A DNA stretch of 64,000 nucleotides from Alphaproteobacteria bacterium (lineage in GTDB: Bacteria; Pseudomonadota; Alphaproteobacteria; UBA8366; Aestuariispiraceae). The translations under genes and the position numbers were made by a program. Position 1 is the first letter of the stretch, and each line of letters starts with the position of its first letter. Below are positions 17,649 through 26,526 of the stretch, piece after piece. Location of the stretch: assembly GCA_030065235.1 (NCBI GenBank), contig JASJDC010000001.1:1-64000 (forward strand), read 5' to 3'. Under the pieces are notes generated by a model. It had not been told where the DNA came from and ran no database searches. It saw only the letters and a list, made by a program, of their open reading frames with translations.

Positions 17649-18536
17649 TTACAGCGGCTTGCCCAGCCCGCCGGCCAAGTCTTGAATGAACTGCCAGGCG
17701 ACGCGCCCGGACCGGGACCCGCGCGTGACCGTCCATTCGACCGCGCGCGGCCGCCATTCCTCTTCCGCGATCCCGAGATCGTAGGCCGCGACATACGCGC
17801 GGATCATCGCGAAATAGGTGTCCTGGTCGGCGTTGTGGAAGCCGAGCCAGAGGCCGAACCGGTCGCTCAGCGAGACTTTCTCTTCGACCGCCTCTGACGG
17901 GTTGATCGCGGTCGAGCGCTCATTCTCGATCATGTCGCGGGGCATCAGATGGCGTCGGTTCGAGGTCGCGTAGAAGACGACATTGTCAGGCCGGCCTTCG
18001 ATCCCGCCTTCCAGCACGGCCTTCAGCGATTTATAGGCGGCGTCTTCGCCGTCGAAGCTAAGATCGTCGCAGAACAGCAGAAACCGGCGCGGCGTCTCGC
18101 GCAGCCGCTCCAGCAAGATCGGCAGGGACGGGATGTCCTCGCGATGGATCTCGACTAGGGTCAGGGTCGGGTGGTCTTGCGCCACCGCGGCGTGCGCCGC
18201 CTTCACCAGCGAGCTCTTGCCGGACCCGCGCGAGCCCCAGAGCAGGGCGTTGTTCGCCGGCAGCCCCGCCGCGAAACGTCGCGTGTTCTCCAGCAACTGG
18301 CGGCGCTGAAGATCGATCCCTTGCAAGAGATCGATGGCGACGCGGTTCACCTTTTCCACCGGCGACAAATAGGCCCCGTCGGCGCGCCAGACGAAGGCGT
18401 TGGCCGCATCCATGGCGGATTCTGCCGGCGGCGGCGGAGCCAGCCGGTCCAGCGCGTCGGCGATCCGGGTGAGGCGGTCGAGCAGCGTGTCGTCCATGTC
18501 GCGTGTCTTGCTCGCATCGGGCGGTGTCTTGGTCAT
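17649..18536 (-). CDS. DUF815-family AAA ATPase
   Basis: A 295-residue AAA-type ATPase of the DUF815 family. Walker A is GSRGSGKSS (about residue 100), Walker B LLFCDDLSF (about 153), and sensor-like FYATSNRRHLMPRDM follows; the C-terminus has RSGRVAWQFIQDLAG. The family is conserved next to yajC or the LytM gene in alphaproteobacteria, but its job is not established. No membrane segment or signal peptide is visible. It is convergent with the LytM gene (18-base gap). Confidence 0.85.
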   Translation of the reverse strand: MTKTPPDASKTRDMDDTLLDRLTRIADALDRLAPPPPAESAMDAANAFVWRADGAYLSPVEKVNRVAIDLLQGIDLQRRQLLENTRRFAAGLPANNALLWGSRGSGKSSLVKAAHAAVAQDHPTLTLVEIHREDIPSLPILLERLRETPRRFLLFCDDLSFDGEDAAYKSLKAVLEGGIEGRPDNVVFYATSNRRHLMPRDMIENERSTAINPSEAVEEKVSLSDRFGLWLGFHNADQDTYFAMIRAYVAAYDLGIAEEEWRPRAVEWTVTRGSRSGRVAWQFIQDLAGGLGKPL

Positions 18537-18827
18537 GGCGGAGCCCTGGGATGGCGGCGTAAATCAAGTGGGCGGCGGACGGTAGTCAGCCCGGCGGGCG
18601 CGGTCAAACCGCTTCGCGCCGCCCCCGAACTCAGGCCCCTTTGGCGGCGCTTAAGAGCGGCTTCATTGGCCCGCGACGGACCGTTGCAAATATGGCGGTC
18701 ACGGGTATATTCCGCCGGCCCAACTCAGCGAGACTGCGGGTCCCGCGCGCGGGCCGACTCGGCCCGGCAAGCGATATTCATAGACAGCGATACTCAGCGA
18801 CAGCAGCGCTAACGACAGGAGATACGA

Positions 18828-19271
18828 ATGCTCATTTCCCCGGCCTGGGCTCAAGACGCGGCGGGCGGCGCCGGCGGCCTGGACATTATCGGTTCGTTTC
18901 TTCCGCTGATCCTGATTTTCGCGATTTTCTATTTCCTGCTGATCCGGCCGCAGCAGAAGAAGCAAAAAGATCATCAGGCCAAGATCAAGGCGGTCCGGCG
19001 CGGCGACCGTGTTCTGACCGGCGGCGGCATCTATGGCACGGTCACCAAGGTGATGGACGAGACCGAGATTCAGGTTGAGATCGGCGAGGGCATGCGGGTC
19101 CGCGTTGCGAGCGGAACCCTGATGGATGTCATCGCCAAGCCCGAGCCGGCGAAAGGCGGCGGCGGCCGGAAACGGGGTAAAAAGCAAGACGCCAAGAAGG
19201 ACGCCGCCAAAGAGGATGATAAGGCGGAGACCGACGAGGAAGCGGCCGAGGCGGACGCCGACAAGAAGTAA
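18828..19271 (+). CDS. yajC: Sec translocase accessory subunit YajC
   Basis: A 147-residue protein with one N-terminal membrane helix (IIGSFLPLILIFAIFYFLLIRPQQKKQKDHQ) and the conserved GDRVLTGGGIYGTVTKV block, which is the YajC signature. It belongs to the SecDF-YajC holotranslocon that helps preprotein release. The C-terminal 45 residues are a Lys/Asp/Glu-rich, probably disordered tail longer than in E. coli. A good Shine-Dalgarno (AGGAG) lies seven bases before the ATG. It leads the yajC-secD-secF operon. Confidence 0.95.
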   Translation: MLISPAWAQDAAGGAGGLDIIGSFLPLILIFAIFYFLLIRPQQKKQKDHQAKIKAVRRGDRVLTGGGIYGTVTKVMDETEIQVEIGEGMRVRVASGTLMDVIAKPEPAKGGGGRKRGKKQDAKKDAAKEDDKAETDEEAAEADADKK

Positions 19272-19351
19272 GCGGCGAAGGCCGCGGACGTCGGACTGGG
19301 CCGATTGCGACGCCTAGCCAAGAGATCGACTAACTACGAGATCATCTGTCG

Positions 19352-20914
19352 ATGCTGAATTTCCCGACCTGGAAAAAGGCCCTGATCGGCCTGGTTTGCC
19401 TACTGGGCGTGGCCTACGCCTTGCCCAACTTCTTCGATGAGGGGACGTTTGAAGGCTTGCCGGATTTTGCGCCCGGCAAAACCCTGAACCTGGGATTGGA
19501 CCTGCAGGGCGGGTCCCATCTGCTGCTCGAGGTCGATACGGACGCCGTGATCACCGAGCGTTTGGACGCGACCGTCGATTCCGTTCGGCGCGCGCTGCGG
19601 GCCGAACGGATCGGCTACCGGGGCTTGGGCGTGCAGGGCCTGACGGTGCGCTTCACCCTGCGTGAGACGGCTGACGCCGCAAGGGCGGCGGAAGCTTTGG
19701 TCGATATTGACGACCAACTCACCGTGGAGGAAGCCGAGAACGGCGCCTTTCGGATCGCCTTCGATGACGCTGAAATGTCCGTCGCGCGGGTCAACGCCGT
19801 GGAACAGTCGGTCGAGATCATCCGTCGCCGGATCGACGAGCTGGGCACTCGCGAACCGTCGATCCAGCGTCAGGGCGAGGACCGGATCGTCGTGCAGGTC
19901 CCGGGTTTTGACGATCCCGGCGCGCTTAAATCCGTGATCGGTCAGACCGCCAAGATGACCTTCCACTTGCTGGATGACAGCGCGCCTGCGGGCAGCGCGC
20001 CACGGACGGCGCCGCCCGGGACGATGATCCTGCCGTCCGCCGAAGAGGGCGAGGACCTGAGCTATCTGGTCGAGCGTCGAATTCGGGTCTCCGGCGAGCG
20101 GCTGGTCGATGCGCAGCCCAGCTTCCAAGACAATCAACCCGTTGTGTCTTTCCGGTTCGATTCTCTTGGCGGGAAACAATTCGGCGAGGTGACCTCTGAA
20201 AGCGTCGGTCGGCATTTGGCCATCGTGCTTGACGACGCGGTGATCAGCGCGCCCGTGATCCGCGACGCCATCCTCGGCGGCAGCGGCATCATCTCGGGTT
20301 CGTTCTCCGTCGCGGAGGTCAACAATCTGTCGCTTCTGCTGCGCGCAGGCGCCCTGCCGGCCCCGATCACCTTCCTGGAGGAACGCACGGTCGGGCCGGG
20401 CCTCGGTCAGGACTCCATCGACGCCGGGCGGATCGCCAGCATCATCGGCCTGGTTCTGGTGATCGCCTTCATGATCGTCAGCTACGGTCGGTTCGGGGCG
20501 ATGGCGAATGTGGCGCTCGCCATCAACATCATGCTGATCATCGCGATCCTGTCGGGCCTGCAAGCGACCCTGACCCTACCGGGCATCGCCGGGATCGTCC
20601 TGACGATCGGTATGGCGGTCGACGCCAACGTGCTGATCTTCGAACGCATCCGCGAGGAGGCGGCGGCGGGGCGCACGCCGCTCTCGGCTGTCGATAGCGG
20701 CTATCGCCGCGCCTTCACCACGATCATCGATTCGAACCTGACGACGCTGATCGCCGCGGTGCTGCTGTTCGCTTTCGGTTCGGGGCCGATCAAGGGCTTC
20801 GCCATTACGCTGTCGGTCGGGATCGTGACCTCGCTGTTCACCGCCATGATGGTGACGCGGTTCCTGGTGGTCACCTGGCTGCGCACGAAACGCCCCAGCG
20901 CCTTGCCGCTGTAA
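19352..20914 (+). CDS. secD: protein translocase subunit SecD
   Basis: A 520-residue RND-family membrane protein that uses the proton gradient to pull preproteins through SecYEG. It shows an N-terminal helix (ALIGLVCLLGVAYALPNFF), the LGLDLQGGSHLLLEV motif, the periplasmic P1 domain, and five C-terminal helices with GIVLTIGMAVDANVLIFERIREE, which contains the conserved Asp of the proton path. It is 80 bases after yajC and 60 bases before secF. Confidence 0.97.
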   Translation: MLNFPTWKKALIGLVCLLGVAYALPNFFDEGTFEGLPDFAPGKTLNLGLDLQGGSHLLLEVDTDAVITERLDATVDSVRRALRAERIGYRGLGVQGLTVRFTLRETADAARAAEALVDIDDQLTVEEAENGAFRIAFDDAEMSVARVNAVEQSVEIIRRRIDELGTREPSIQRQGEDRIVVQVPGFDDPGALKSVIGQTAKMTFHLLDDSAPAGSAPRTAPPGTMILPSAEEGEDLSYLVERRIRVSGERLVDAQPSFQDNQPVVSFRFDSLGGKQFGEVTSESVGRHLAIVLDDAVISAPVIRDAILGGSGIISGSFSVAEVNNLSLLLRAGALPAPITFLEERTVGPGLGQDSIDAGRIASIIGLVLVIAFMIVSYGRFGAMANVALAINIMLIIAILSGLQATLTLPGIAGIVLTIGMAVDANVLIFERIREEAAAGRTPLSAVDSGYRRAFTTIIDSNLTTLIAAVLLFAFGSGPIKGFAITLSVGIVTSLFTAMMVTRFLVVTWLRTKRPSALPL

Positions 20915-20974
20915 CGGAGGTTAGAGAGGCCGGAGGGCGCACGGGCGCCGTCCCGGGCTCGGAGAGACAAGATC

Positions 20975-21934
20975 ATGCTGCTTCGTTTGGTTCCGACCAC
21001 GCCGAACATCGATTTCATGCGGTTTCGAAAGTTTACTTTCGCGCTGTCGGTCGTTCTGGTCTTGGGCTCTCTCGCCTTGTTCGCGACGCGGGGCCTCAAT
21101 CTGGGGATCGATTTCCTCGGCGGCGTCCTGATCGAGGTGAAGACAGACGGCCCCGCCGATATCGGCGCGTTCCGATCGAACCTGGGCGGGCTTGGCTTGG
21201 GCGAGGTTTCGATCCAGGAGTTCGGCGAGCCCGACGTGTTGCTGATCCGGGTGCAACGGCAGGAGGGCGGCGATTCGGCCCAGCAGGAGGCTGTCGCCCG
21301 GATCAACGCGGCGATCGCCGACCAGATCGTCGAAGTTCGACGCAACGAAGTGGTTGGGCCTACGGTCGGCGACGAACTCAAACAGGCCGCGCTCTATGCC
21401 GTGCTGGCGGCTATTGGGGCGATTCTGATCTATATCTGGTTCCGCTTCGAGTGGCAGTACGGGGTCGGGGCCGTTCTCGCCCTGGCGCATGACGTGATCA
21501 CGACCATCGGGCTTTTCGCGCTGTTGCAACTGGAATTCAATCTGGCGACCGTCGCCGCGATCCTGACCATTGCCGGTTATTCGATCAATGACACGGTCGT
21601 TGTTTATGACCGGGTGCGCGAGAAGATCCGCAAATACAAGAAAATGGCCTTCGACGAGCTCTTGAACTTCGCGGTCAACAAGACCTTGTCGCGCACGATC
21701 ATGACCTCGGTGACGACCTTGCTGGCGTTGCTGGCCTTGTTCATCTTCGGCGGCGAAGTGATCCGGGGATTTGTGATCGCGATGATTTGGGGCGTTCTGA
21801 TCGGCACCTATTCCTCGATCGCCATCGCCGCGCCGGTGCTGCTCTATATTCAGCCGCGCCGGGGCGACGAGGACGATGCGCCGTTCAAGGAACAAAGCGC
21901 CGCCGAATCTGGTCCCGCCGGCGAGAAGGCGTAG
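20975..21934 (+). CDS. secF: protein translocase subunit SecF
   Basis: SecF pairs with SecD. The 319-residue protein has the first helix (FTFALSVVLVLGSLALF), GIDFLGGVLIEV, a short periplasmic domain and five C-terminal helices with AILTIAGYSINDTVVVYDRVREKIRK and NKTLSRTIMTSVTTLLALLALFIFGG. A GGAGAG Shine-Dalgarno lies upstream of the ATG. The Mth938 gene follows after 41 bases. Confidence 0.97.
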   Translation: MLLRLVPTTPNIDFMRFRKFTFALSVVLVLGSLALFATRGLNLGIDFLGGVLIEVKTDGPADIGAFRSNLGGLGLGEVSIQEFGEPDVLLIRVQRQEGGDSAQQEAVARINAAIADQIVEVRRNEVVGPTVGDELKQAALYAVLAAIGAILIYIWFRFEWQYGVGAVLALAHDVITTIGLFALLQLEFNLATVAAILTIAGYSINDTVVVYDRVREKIRKYKKMAFDELLNFAVNKTLSRTIMTSVTTLLALLALFIFGGEVIRGFVIAMIWGVLIGTYSSIAIAAPVLLYIQPRRGDEDDAPFKEQSAAESGPAGEKA

Positions 21935-21975
21935 GCGGCTTCATAGGTTGATCAGAAGAGGGGCCGCTTTCGGCG

Positions 21976-22353
21976 ATGGATATTACGCCCGCCATTCCCG
22001 AAGACCGGCAGGTCATCGACTCCTATGGGCCCGGGCGTTTCCAAGTCGCGATGACCGCCTTTCACGGCTCGATCGTCGTCTTCCCGTCGGAAGTCGTGCC
22101 TTGGGCGCTCAGCGCAACGGAAGACTTGACGGCGGAGAGCTTTGATTTCCTGCAGGCGCGCACCGCCGGTTTGGAAGTCTTGTTGCTCGGCACGGGCGCT
22201 GGTTCTGTCTTCGTCAGGCCGTCGCTGCGGGCCGAAATCAAGGCCAGGATCGGCGTCGGTTTCGACGCGATGGACACCGGCGCCGCCTGCCGGACCTACA
22301 ACATCCTCTTGTCAGAAGGCCGTAAAGTCGCAGCGGCGTTGATCGCGGTGTGA
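21976..22353 (+). CDS. Mth938-like domain protein (NDUFAF3-like)
   Basis: A 125-residue single-domain Mth938/DUF498 protein (LSATEDLTAESFDFL, EVLLLGTGAGSVFVRPSLRA, FDAMDTGAACRTYNILLSEGRKVAAALI). The mitochondrial relative NDUFAF3 is a complex I assembly factor, and in alphaproteobacteria the gene usually sits between secF and an NDUFAF6-like squalene synthase-family gene. Here secF is adjacent, but the NDUFAF6-like gene lies 5 kb downstream behind inserted genes. The bacterial role is inferred, not shown. Confidence 0.85.
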   Translation: MDITPAIPEDRQVIDSYGPGRFQVAMTAFHGSIVVFPSEVVPWALSATEDLTAESFDFLQARTAGLEVLLLGTGAGSVFVRPSLRAEIKARIGVGFDAMDTGAACRTYNILLSEGRKVAAALIAV

Positions 22354-22370
22354 GAGCCGACGGCTGACCG

Positions 22371-23249
22371 CTAAGCCGCCCTGGCTACGCCTTCGGCCAG
22401 ATGCACGCTTAGATCCTGAAGCTCGCGCGCCGCGGTCGCTGTGAGCGGGCGATCGTCTTCGATCCGGCGACCTGCGATGTCCGACACGGCGTTCAGCATC
22501 GGCTTCAAGCGTTCTTGTCCGAGCAATTCAACGGAGTTGGCGAGACGCCGCACCGTATGCAGAATTCGCGTCTGCGAGCGTTGTGCGGCGTCGTGCGGCG
22601 CGTCGCCGTCGCTTCCATTCTCGTACGCTTCGATCCGCATCGCTTCCCGTTCGATCCGATAGGCGTTGTAGGCGAACAAAGCCTGGTTGATCTGAACCCG
22701 ATGGGCCAACGGATCGAAGGCGCCGTTCTTTTTGGCCTTCAGCGTATTGGGAACCGAAACCCGGCGTGTGAATTTCTCGTCGCGTGGGGCGCGCCGCCTT
22801 TCCGGTCCTGCATAGTTGGCCGTCACGACAAAAGTGCGCGTCTGTTCGTACAGCCACGCTAGGCGCTTGCCCATGCTGTCATTCGAAAACGGGCGTACCA
22901 CGAACGCATCGCATCCGGAGGCCAGAATGGCCTGGGCGTCGCTCGCATTGGGCGGTTCGCCATTAATGACGAAGACGCCGAGCGGGTCCGCCTCGCAGAC
23001 CTGATCGCGCGCCGCTCTGATGGCTGTCATGATGGCGGACATGTTCTGGGAGCCGTCGAAGAGCATTAAATCGTGTCGCCCGGACGCCATGGCGCGCTTC
23101 GCCTCTTCGAAATGGAAGGATGATTCGACATGACGAAATCCTGCTTGGCGCAGCCCGGTCGCCAGAAACTGCCGGATCCCGGCATGGTGTTCCTGCACAA
23201 AGGCCGATAGGCCCGACCCGGCGCCGTCAGCCAAAGGGGTTCTATGCAT
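22371..23249 (-). CDS. degenerate receiver-domain protein
   Basis: A 292-residue protein with an N-terminal response-regulator-like fold (about residues 12-135) and a helical C-terminal half. The phospho-acceptor Asp may be kept (LMLFDGSQN), but the acidic pocket reads QEHH and the conserved switch Lys is replaced by Arg (VVRPFSND). A TANYAGPERRR motif follows the receiver. It is a paralogue of the next gene: same layout, same GPxRR motif and the same Lys-to-Arg change. There is no DNA-binding or enzymatic output domain. Role unknown; perhaps a phosphorylation-independent adaptor or anti-regulator. Confidence 0.7.
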   Translation of the reverse strand: MHRTPLADGAGSGLSAFVQEHHAGIRQFLATGLRQAGFRHVESSFHFEEAKRAMASGRHDLMLFDGSQNMSAIMTAIRAARDQVCEADPLGVFVINGEPPNASDAQAILASGCDAFVVRPFSNDSMGKRLAWLYEQTRTFVVTANYAGPERRRAPRDEKFTRRVSVPNTLKAKKNGAFDPLAHRVQINQALFAYNAYRIEREAMRIEAYENGSDGDAPHDAAQRSQTRILHTVRRLANSVELLGQERLKPMLNAVSDIAGRRIEDDRPLTATAARELQDLSVHLAEGVARAA

Positions 23250-23402
23250 CGTCGCTCCAAGCCGGTTCGATCCGCGTCACCGCGAAAGGCAGGTCACAAA
23301 TGAGCTTTCCCCTCAAATAAATGGCCTACTCAAGGGGGCCGCTCTGAAAACACCCGTATCAAAGATGTGTAAATGAGCCGTTAATCTGTCGGACGTTAAC
23401 AA

Positions 23403-23415
23403 GCGCCTTTGGCGC
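23403..23415. repeat. small hairpin and TTAA-containing repeat upstream of the first receiver gene
   Basis: GCGCC-TTT-GGCGC (23403-23415) lies in the 233-base gap between the two receiver-like genes. Just before it GTTAA (23380) and TTAAC (23396) form an inverted pair. Both could be operator or leader elements of the gene that starts at 23249; nothing else is recognised in the gap. Confidence 0.3.
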
Positions 23416-23482
23416 GCGACTTGATACATTCGTCGGCCCGGAAGGCCATCGGACTTGTAGCGGCCGGCGATGGCTTGATGGC

Positions 23483-24463
23483 TCAAGGCAAAGCCTTGAA
23501 ATAGAGGCCGGATAGCTCAGCGCATAGGCGTTTCATCTCGCCGAGACTGGCCCCGGATGGGCTGGCGTGGCCGACCATGAAGGGTTTAACGCCCTGGACG
23601 AGCGCCCGGGTGGGCGGCGCGGCGGCGGTTTGCACGCCGATCCTCAACGGCTCGTCCAACAGCGCTTGAGCCATTCGGTGGATTTGGCGCATTCCAAGTT
23701 GGACCGGCGCCAGGAAACGCTCGCGGTCGCTCTCGGAAGACTCTCTTAAGTGTTTGGCGATCGCGTCGATCGTGCGTTCGATGAGCCGCGCGCGATAGGC
23801 GAGGCTGACCCGCCAGGCGCGCAAGGCGAGCGCCTCCGGGTCGAATGAAGCCGCCGCTTTCTCACGAACAGGATTGGGGGCCGGGATCAAGGGGGCGCCG
23901 GTATGGGCGCGGTCGGCGGAGCGCCGGTCGGGGCCGACATAGTTGGGGGCGATCACGAAAGCGCGCTTCAGCGTCAAGAAATTGCGCAGGGTCTGGTCCA
24001 GCGCGCCTTGTGTGAAGGGCCGCGCCAGATAGGCGTCGCAGCCGCAATTCACGACCAGGGACGCCAACGCCTCGGTCGGTTTCGGACCGGTCAACAGGTG
24101 AAGCGCGAACGGATCACCCTCGACCAGCCCCATGCGGAGGGACGTAAGGTGTTTGAGCCAGCCTTCCGGTTCTGCGCTGATATCGAAGAGAAAGACGTCA
24201 TGCCGCCGCTTGGCCGCCGTTTCCCGGGCTGCAACGCCGTCGGCCGCGACCTCGGCTGAATTTACGCCCAGCGCTAAAAGCCCGGCGCGCAAATGGCCGG
24301 CGATCTTTGGGTTCTCGTCATGGATCAGCACCCGCACGCGGCCGAATTGTCGCCTGTCCGACGCTTGCGCCGGCGGATTGGGATCCGGCGACTCGGCGCC
24401 TTCAGGTTTGGTTTCCGCGTCGCTCTCGCCGTCTTCGGGCGCGCCTTGTGACGAGGGCGGCAT
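23483..24463 (-). CDS. degenerate receiver-domain protein (paralogue)
   Basis: A 326-residue protein: a disordered acidic N-terminus (about 1-40), a receiver-like domain starting VRVLIHDENPKIAGHL (about 43-165), then APNYVGPDRRS and a helical C-terminal half. The acidic pair (HDEN) and the acceptor-type Asp (FLFDISAEP) are present, but the conserved Lys is Arg (LARPFTQG). It resembles the neighbouring 22371-23249 protein in layout and motifs, so they probably arose by tandem duplication. The output is unknown. Confidence 0.7.
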   Translation of the reverse strand: MPPSSQGAPEDGESDAETKPEGAESPDPNPPAQASDRRQFGRVRVLIHDENPKIAGHLRAGLLALGVNSAEVAADGVAARETAAKRRHDVFLFDISAEPEGWLKHLTSLRMGLVEGDPFALHLLTGPKPTEALASLVVNCGCDAYLARPFTQGALDQTLRNFLTLKRAFVIAPNYVGPDRRSADRAHTGAPLIPAPNPVREKAAASFDPEALALRAWRVSLAYRARLIERTIDAIAKHLRESSESDRERFLAPVQLGMRQIHRMAQALLDEPLRIGVQTAAAPPTRALVQGVKPFMVGHASPSGASLGEMKRLCAELSGLYFKALP

Positions 24464-24667
24464 GTTGGCTCCTTATTTCGTCAGTTCGGAGGCGGCGATC
24501 TCGAGCATACACCATAGTGGGAATTGCATGCGGACGCCACAGTCGAGGCGCGTGGTGCGCGGCCTTTGCGCTTGAGCTGCATCAATGATGCGGACCGTGG
24601 ATCGGCGCGACTGTCACGAGCCGGCGCCGACAAGCCGGCGTCTTGTTGCGGAACGGGAGGACGGACG

Positions 24668-25492
24668 ATGTGTCGATGGTTGGGCTATTCGGGCGCGCCG
24701 CTCTATCTTGAGGAATTGCTCCTCAAACCAGAGCATTCGCTGATCGACCAAAGCCTTGAATCGAAACAAGGGGCGGAGACGACCAATGGCGACGGTTTCG
24801 GCCTCGGTTGGTACGGCGAGCGGCCGGAGCCGGGAGTCTACAAAGACACCGGTCCCGCCTGGAACGACCGGAATCTGGCCGACCTGTCGCGGCATATCAA
24901 ATCGGGCCTGTTCATGGCGCATGTGCGTGCGACCACAGGCACGCCGATCCAGCGGACCAACTGCCACCCCTTCCACTATGGCGCCTGGCTATTCGTGCAT
25001 AACGGCTTCATTCGCGACTTGGACCGGCTGCGACGGCCGCTGGCCTTGGCGGTCGATCCCAGCCTCTATTCAGCGATGGAGGGCACGACGGATTCCGAGA
25101 TCATGTTCCACCTGGCGCTGACCTTCGGTCTTGAGGACGATCCGTTCCCGGCGCTTGAACGCATGGTGGGGCTGGTCGAGGCGACGGCGGCGGAGCATGG
25201 GGTTGAAACCCCGATGCAGATGTCGCTGGGAATCACCGACGGGGCGCGGCTCTACGCCGTGCGCTATTCCAGTCAGCGCGACTCGAGAACTTTGTATCAC
25301 AGCGCCGATATGTCGGCCTTGCAGGAACTCTATCCTGACTTGCAGCGTTTTTCACCGGACGCGCGGGTCGTGGTGTCCGAACCGCTGCGGGATCTGCCCG
25401 GCGCCTGGGAAAGAATACCGGAATCGACCGCTCTGACCATCGAGAGCGGGGCTGTAGAAACCCGCCCATTCGAGCCCAAAGCGCCCGCCTGA
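24668..25492 (+). CDS. class II glutamine amidotransferase (YafJ/EgtC-like)
   Basis: A 274-residue N-terminal-nucleophile glutamine amidotransferase. ATG 24668 is chosen because the next codon is the catalytic Cys (MCRWLGYSG) and GGGAGGA lies just upstream; the frame is open further 5'. Conserved blocks are TTNGDGFGLGWYG, FMAHVRATTGTPIQRTNCHPF and WLFVHNGFIRD. Members of this group include E. coli YafJ and the mycobacterial ergothioneine enzyme EgtC, but no egt genes are nearby, so the acceptor is unknown. Confidence 0.85.
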   Translation: MCRWLGYSGAPLYLEELLLKPEHSLIDQSLESKQGAETTNGDGFGLGWYGERPEPGVYKDTGPAWNDRNLADLSRHIKSGLFMAHVRATTGTPIQRTNCHPFHYGAWLFVHNGFIRDLDRLRRPLALAVDPSLYSAMEGTTDSEIMFHLALTFGLEDDPFPALERMVGLVEATAAEHGVETPMQMSLGITDGARLYAVRYSSQRDSRTLYHSADMSALQELYPDLQRFSPDARVVVSEPLRDLPGAWERIPESTALTIESGAVETRPFEPKAPA

Positions 25493-25548
25493 CGGCCTGC
25501 ATCCACCCCCTGCGCGCCGAGCCTATGCGAGCGGGTATGGCGGCGACA

Positions 25549-25585
25549 GAAAAACGCCCCGGCCGCACGATGCTGACCGGAGCGT
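25549..25585 (-). terminator. rho-independent terminator of sodB
   Basis: On the minus strand ACGCTCCGG pairs with CCGGGGCGT (nine pairs, one G-U), with a 14-base loop and a TTTTT tail. It starts about 50 bases after the sodB stop. Confidence 0.8.
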
Positions 25586-25635
25586 CTGTCCGTGTTCTTC
25601 CGTCCCGGCTCGGATGAGGCCCGGGCGCCGCGCGA

Positions 25636-26241
25636 TCAGGCGGCGGCGAGATTCTGGTTCGCGAAGTCCCAGTTCACCAGACTGTCCAGGAAGGTCCCGA
25701 TATAATCAGGGCGGCGATTCTGGAAGTCGAGATAATAGGCGTGCTCCCAGACATCGAGCGTCAGGATCGGTGTCTGACCATGCGCCAGCGGGCTGTCGGC
25801 GTTGCCGGTCTTGGTCGCTTTCAAAACACCGCCGTCAAGCACCAGCCAGGCCCAGCCGCTGCCAAACTGCGTCGTCGCGGCGGCTTTGAACGCCTCGACG
25901 AACTTGTCGTAGCCGCCGAAATCGGCCTCGATCTTTTCGGCGATCGCTCCGGTCGGCGCGCCGCCGCCATTCGGCGACATCGAATGCCAGAAAAAAGTAT
26001 GATTCCAGACCTGCGCGGCGTTGTTGAACACGCCCGCCTTGCTCGCATCGCCCGCCGTCGCCTTCATGATCTCTTCCAAAGACTGATCCGCCATGTCGGT
26101 GTCTTTGGTCAGATTGTTGAGATTGGTGACATAGGTGTTGTGATGCTTGCCGTGATGGAAGCTGAGCGTGTTGGCCGTGATGTGCGGCTCAAGGGCGTCC
26201 TGGGCGTAGGGAAGGGCGGGAAGTTCGAAAGGCATGGTCAT
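25636..26241 (-). CDS. sodB: superoxide dismutase [Fe]
   Basis: A 201-residue Fe/Mn-type superoxide dismutase; it converts superoxide to oxygen and peroxide in the cytoplasm. Metal ligands are H29 (SFHHGKHH), H81 (WNHTFFW), D163 and H167 (DVWEHAYY). Q77 in AAQVWNH and the FGSGWAWL block favour the iron type. The start at 26241 is chosen from an AGAGGGAT Shine-Dalgarno; the frame stays open upstream but without family similarity. It is a single gene with its own terminator. Confidence 0.95.
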   Translation of the reverse strand: MTMPFELPALPYAQDALEPHITANTLSFHHGKHHNTYVTNLNNLTKDTDMADQSLEEIMKATAGDASKAGVFNNAAQVWNHTFFWHSMSPNGGGAPTGAIAEKIEADFGGYDKFVEAFKAAATTQFGSGWAWLVLDGGVLKATKTGNADSPLAHGQTPILTLDVWEHAYYLDFQNRRPDYIGTFLDSLVNWDFANQNLAAA

Positions 26242-26526
26242 ATCCCTCTGTCTGCGATGGGTTCGGCGATTGGGGCCGCCGCCGGGCTGGCGCCGGCAGG
26301 GCCGCCGTAGCCGACCGGCCACGGTTGAAATCGGCGCTGTATTTGGGCGCTTCGCCGGCAATAAGCAAGGTTTTTCCGGGGTCTTTAGAGTCACAGGCGC
26401 CGTGTGCGCCGGGCCGGTAAGCCGCCTCGGTCGGTGGGGCGGAATAGGCGTTGCGGCGTCTGCTCGGATCGTGTTGCTTTCACCCGGATGCGGAACGAGG
26501 CGATAGAGGGCGAGGGGCTCGCGGCG

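Noticed and set aside
19400-20563. 387-codon minus-strand open frame
   Set aside because: Antisense to secD.
23380-23400. CtrA-binding site
   Set aside because: The two TTAA elements are 11 bases apart, not the usual seven.
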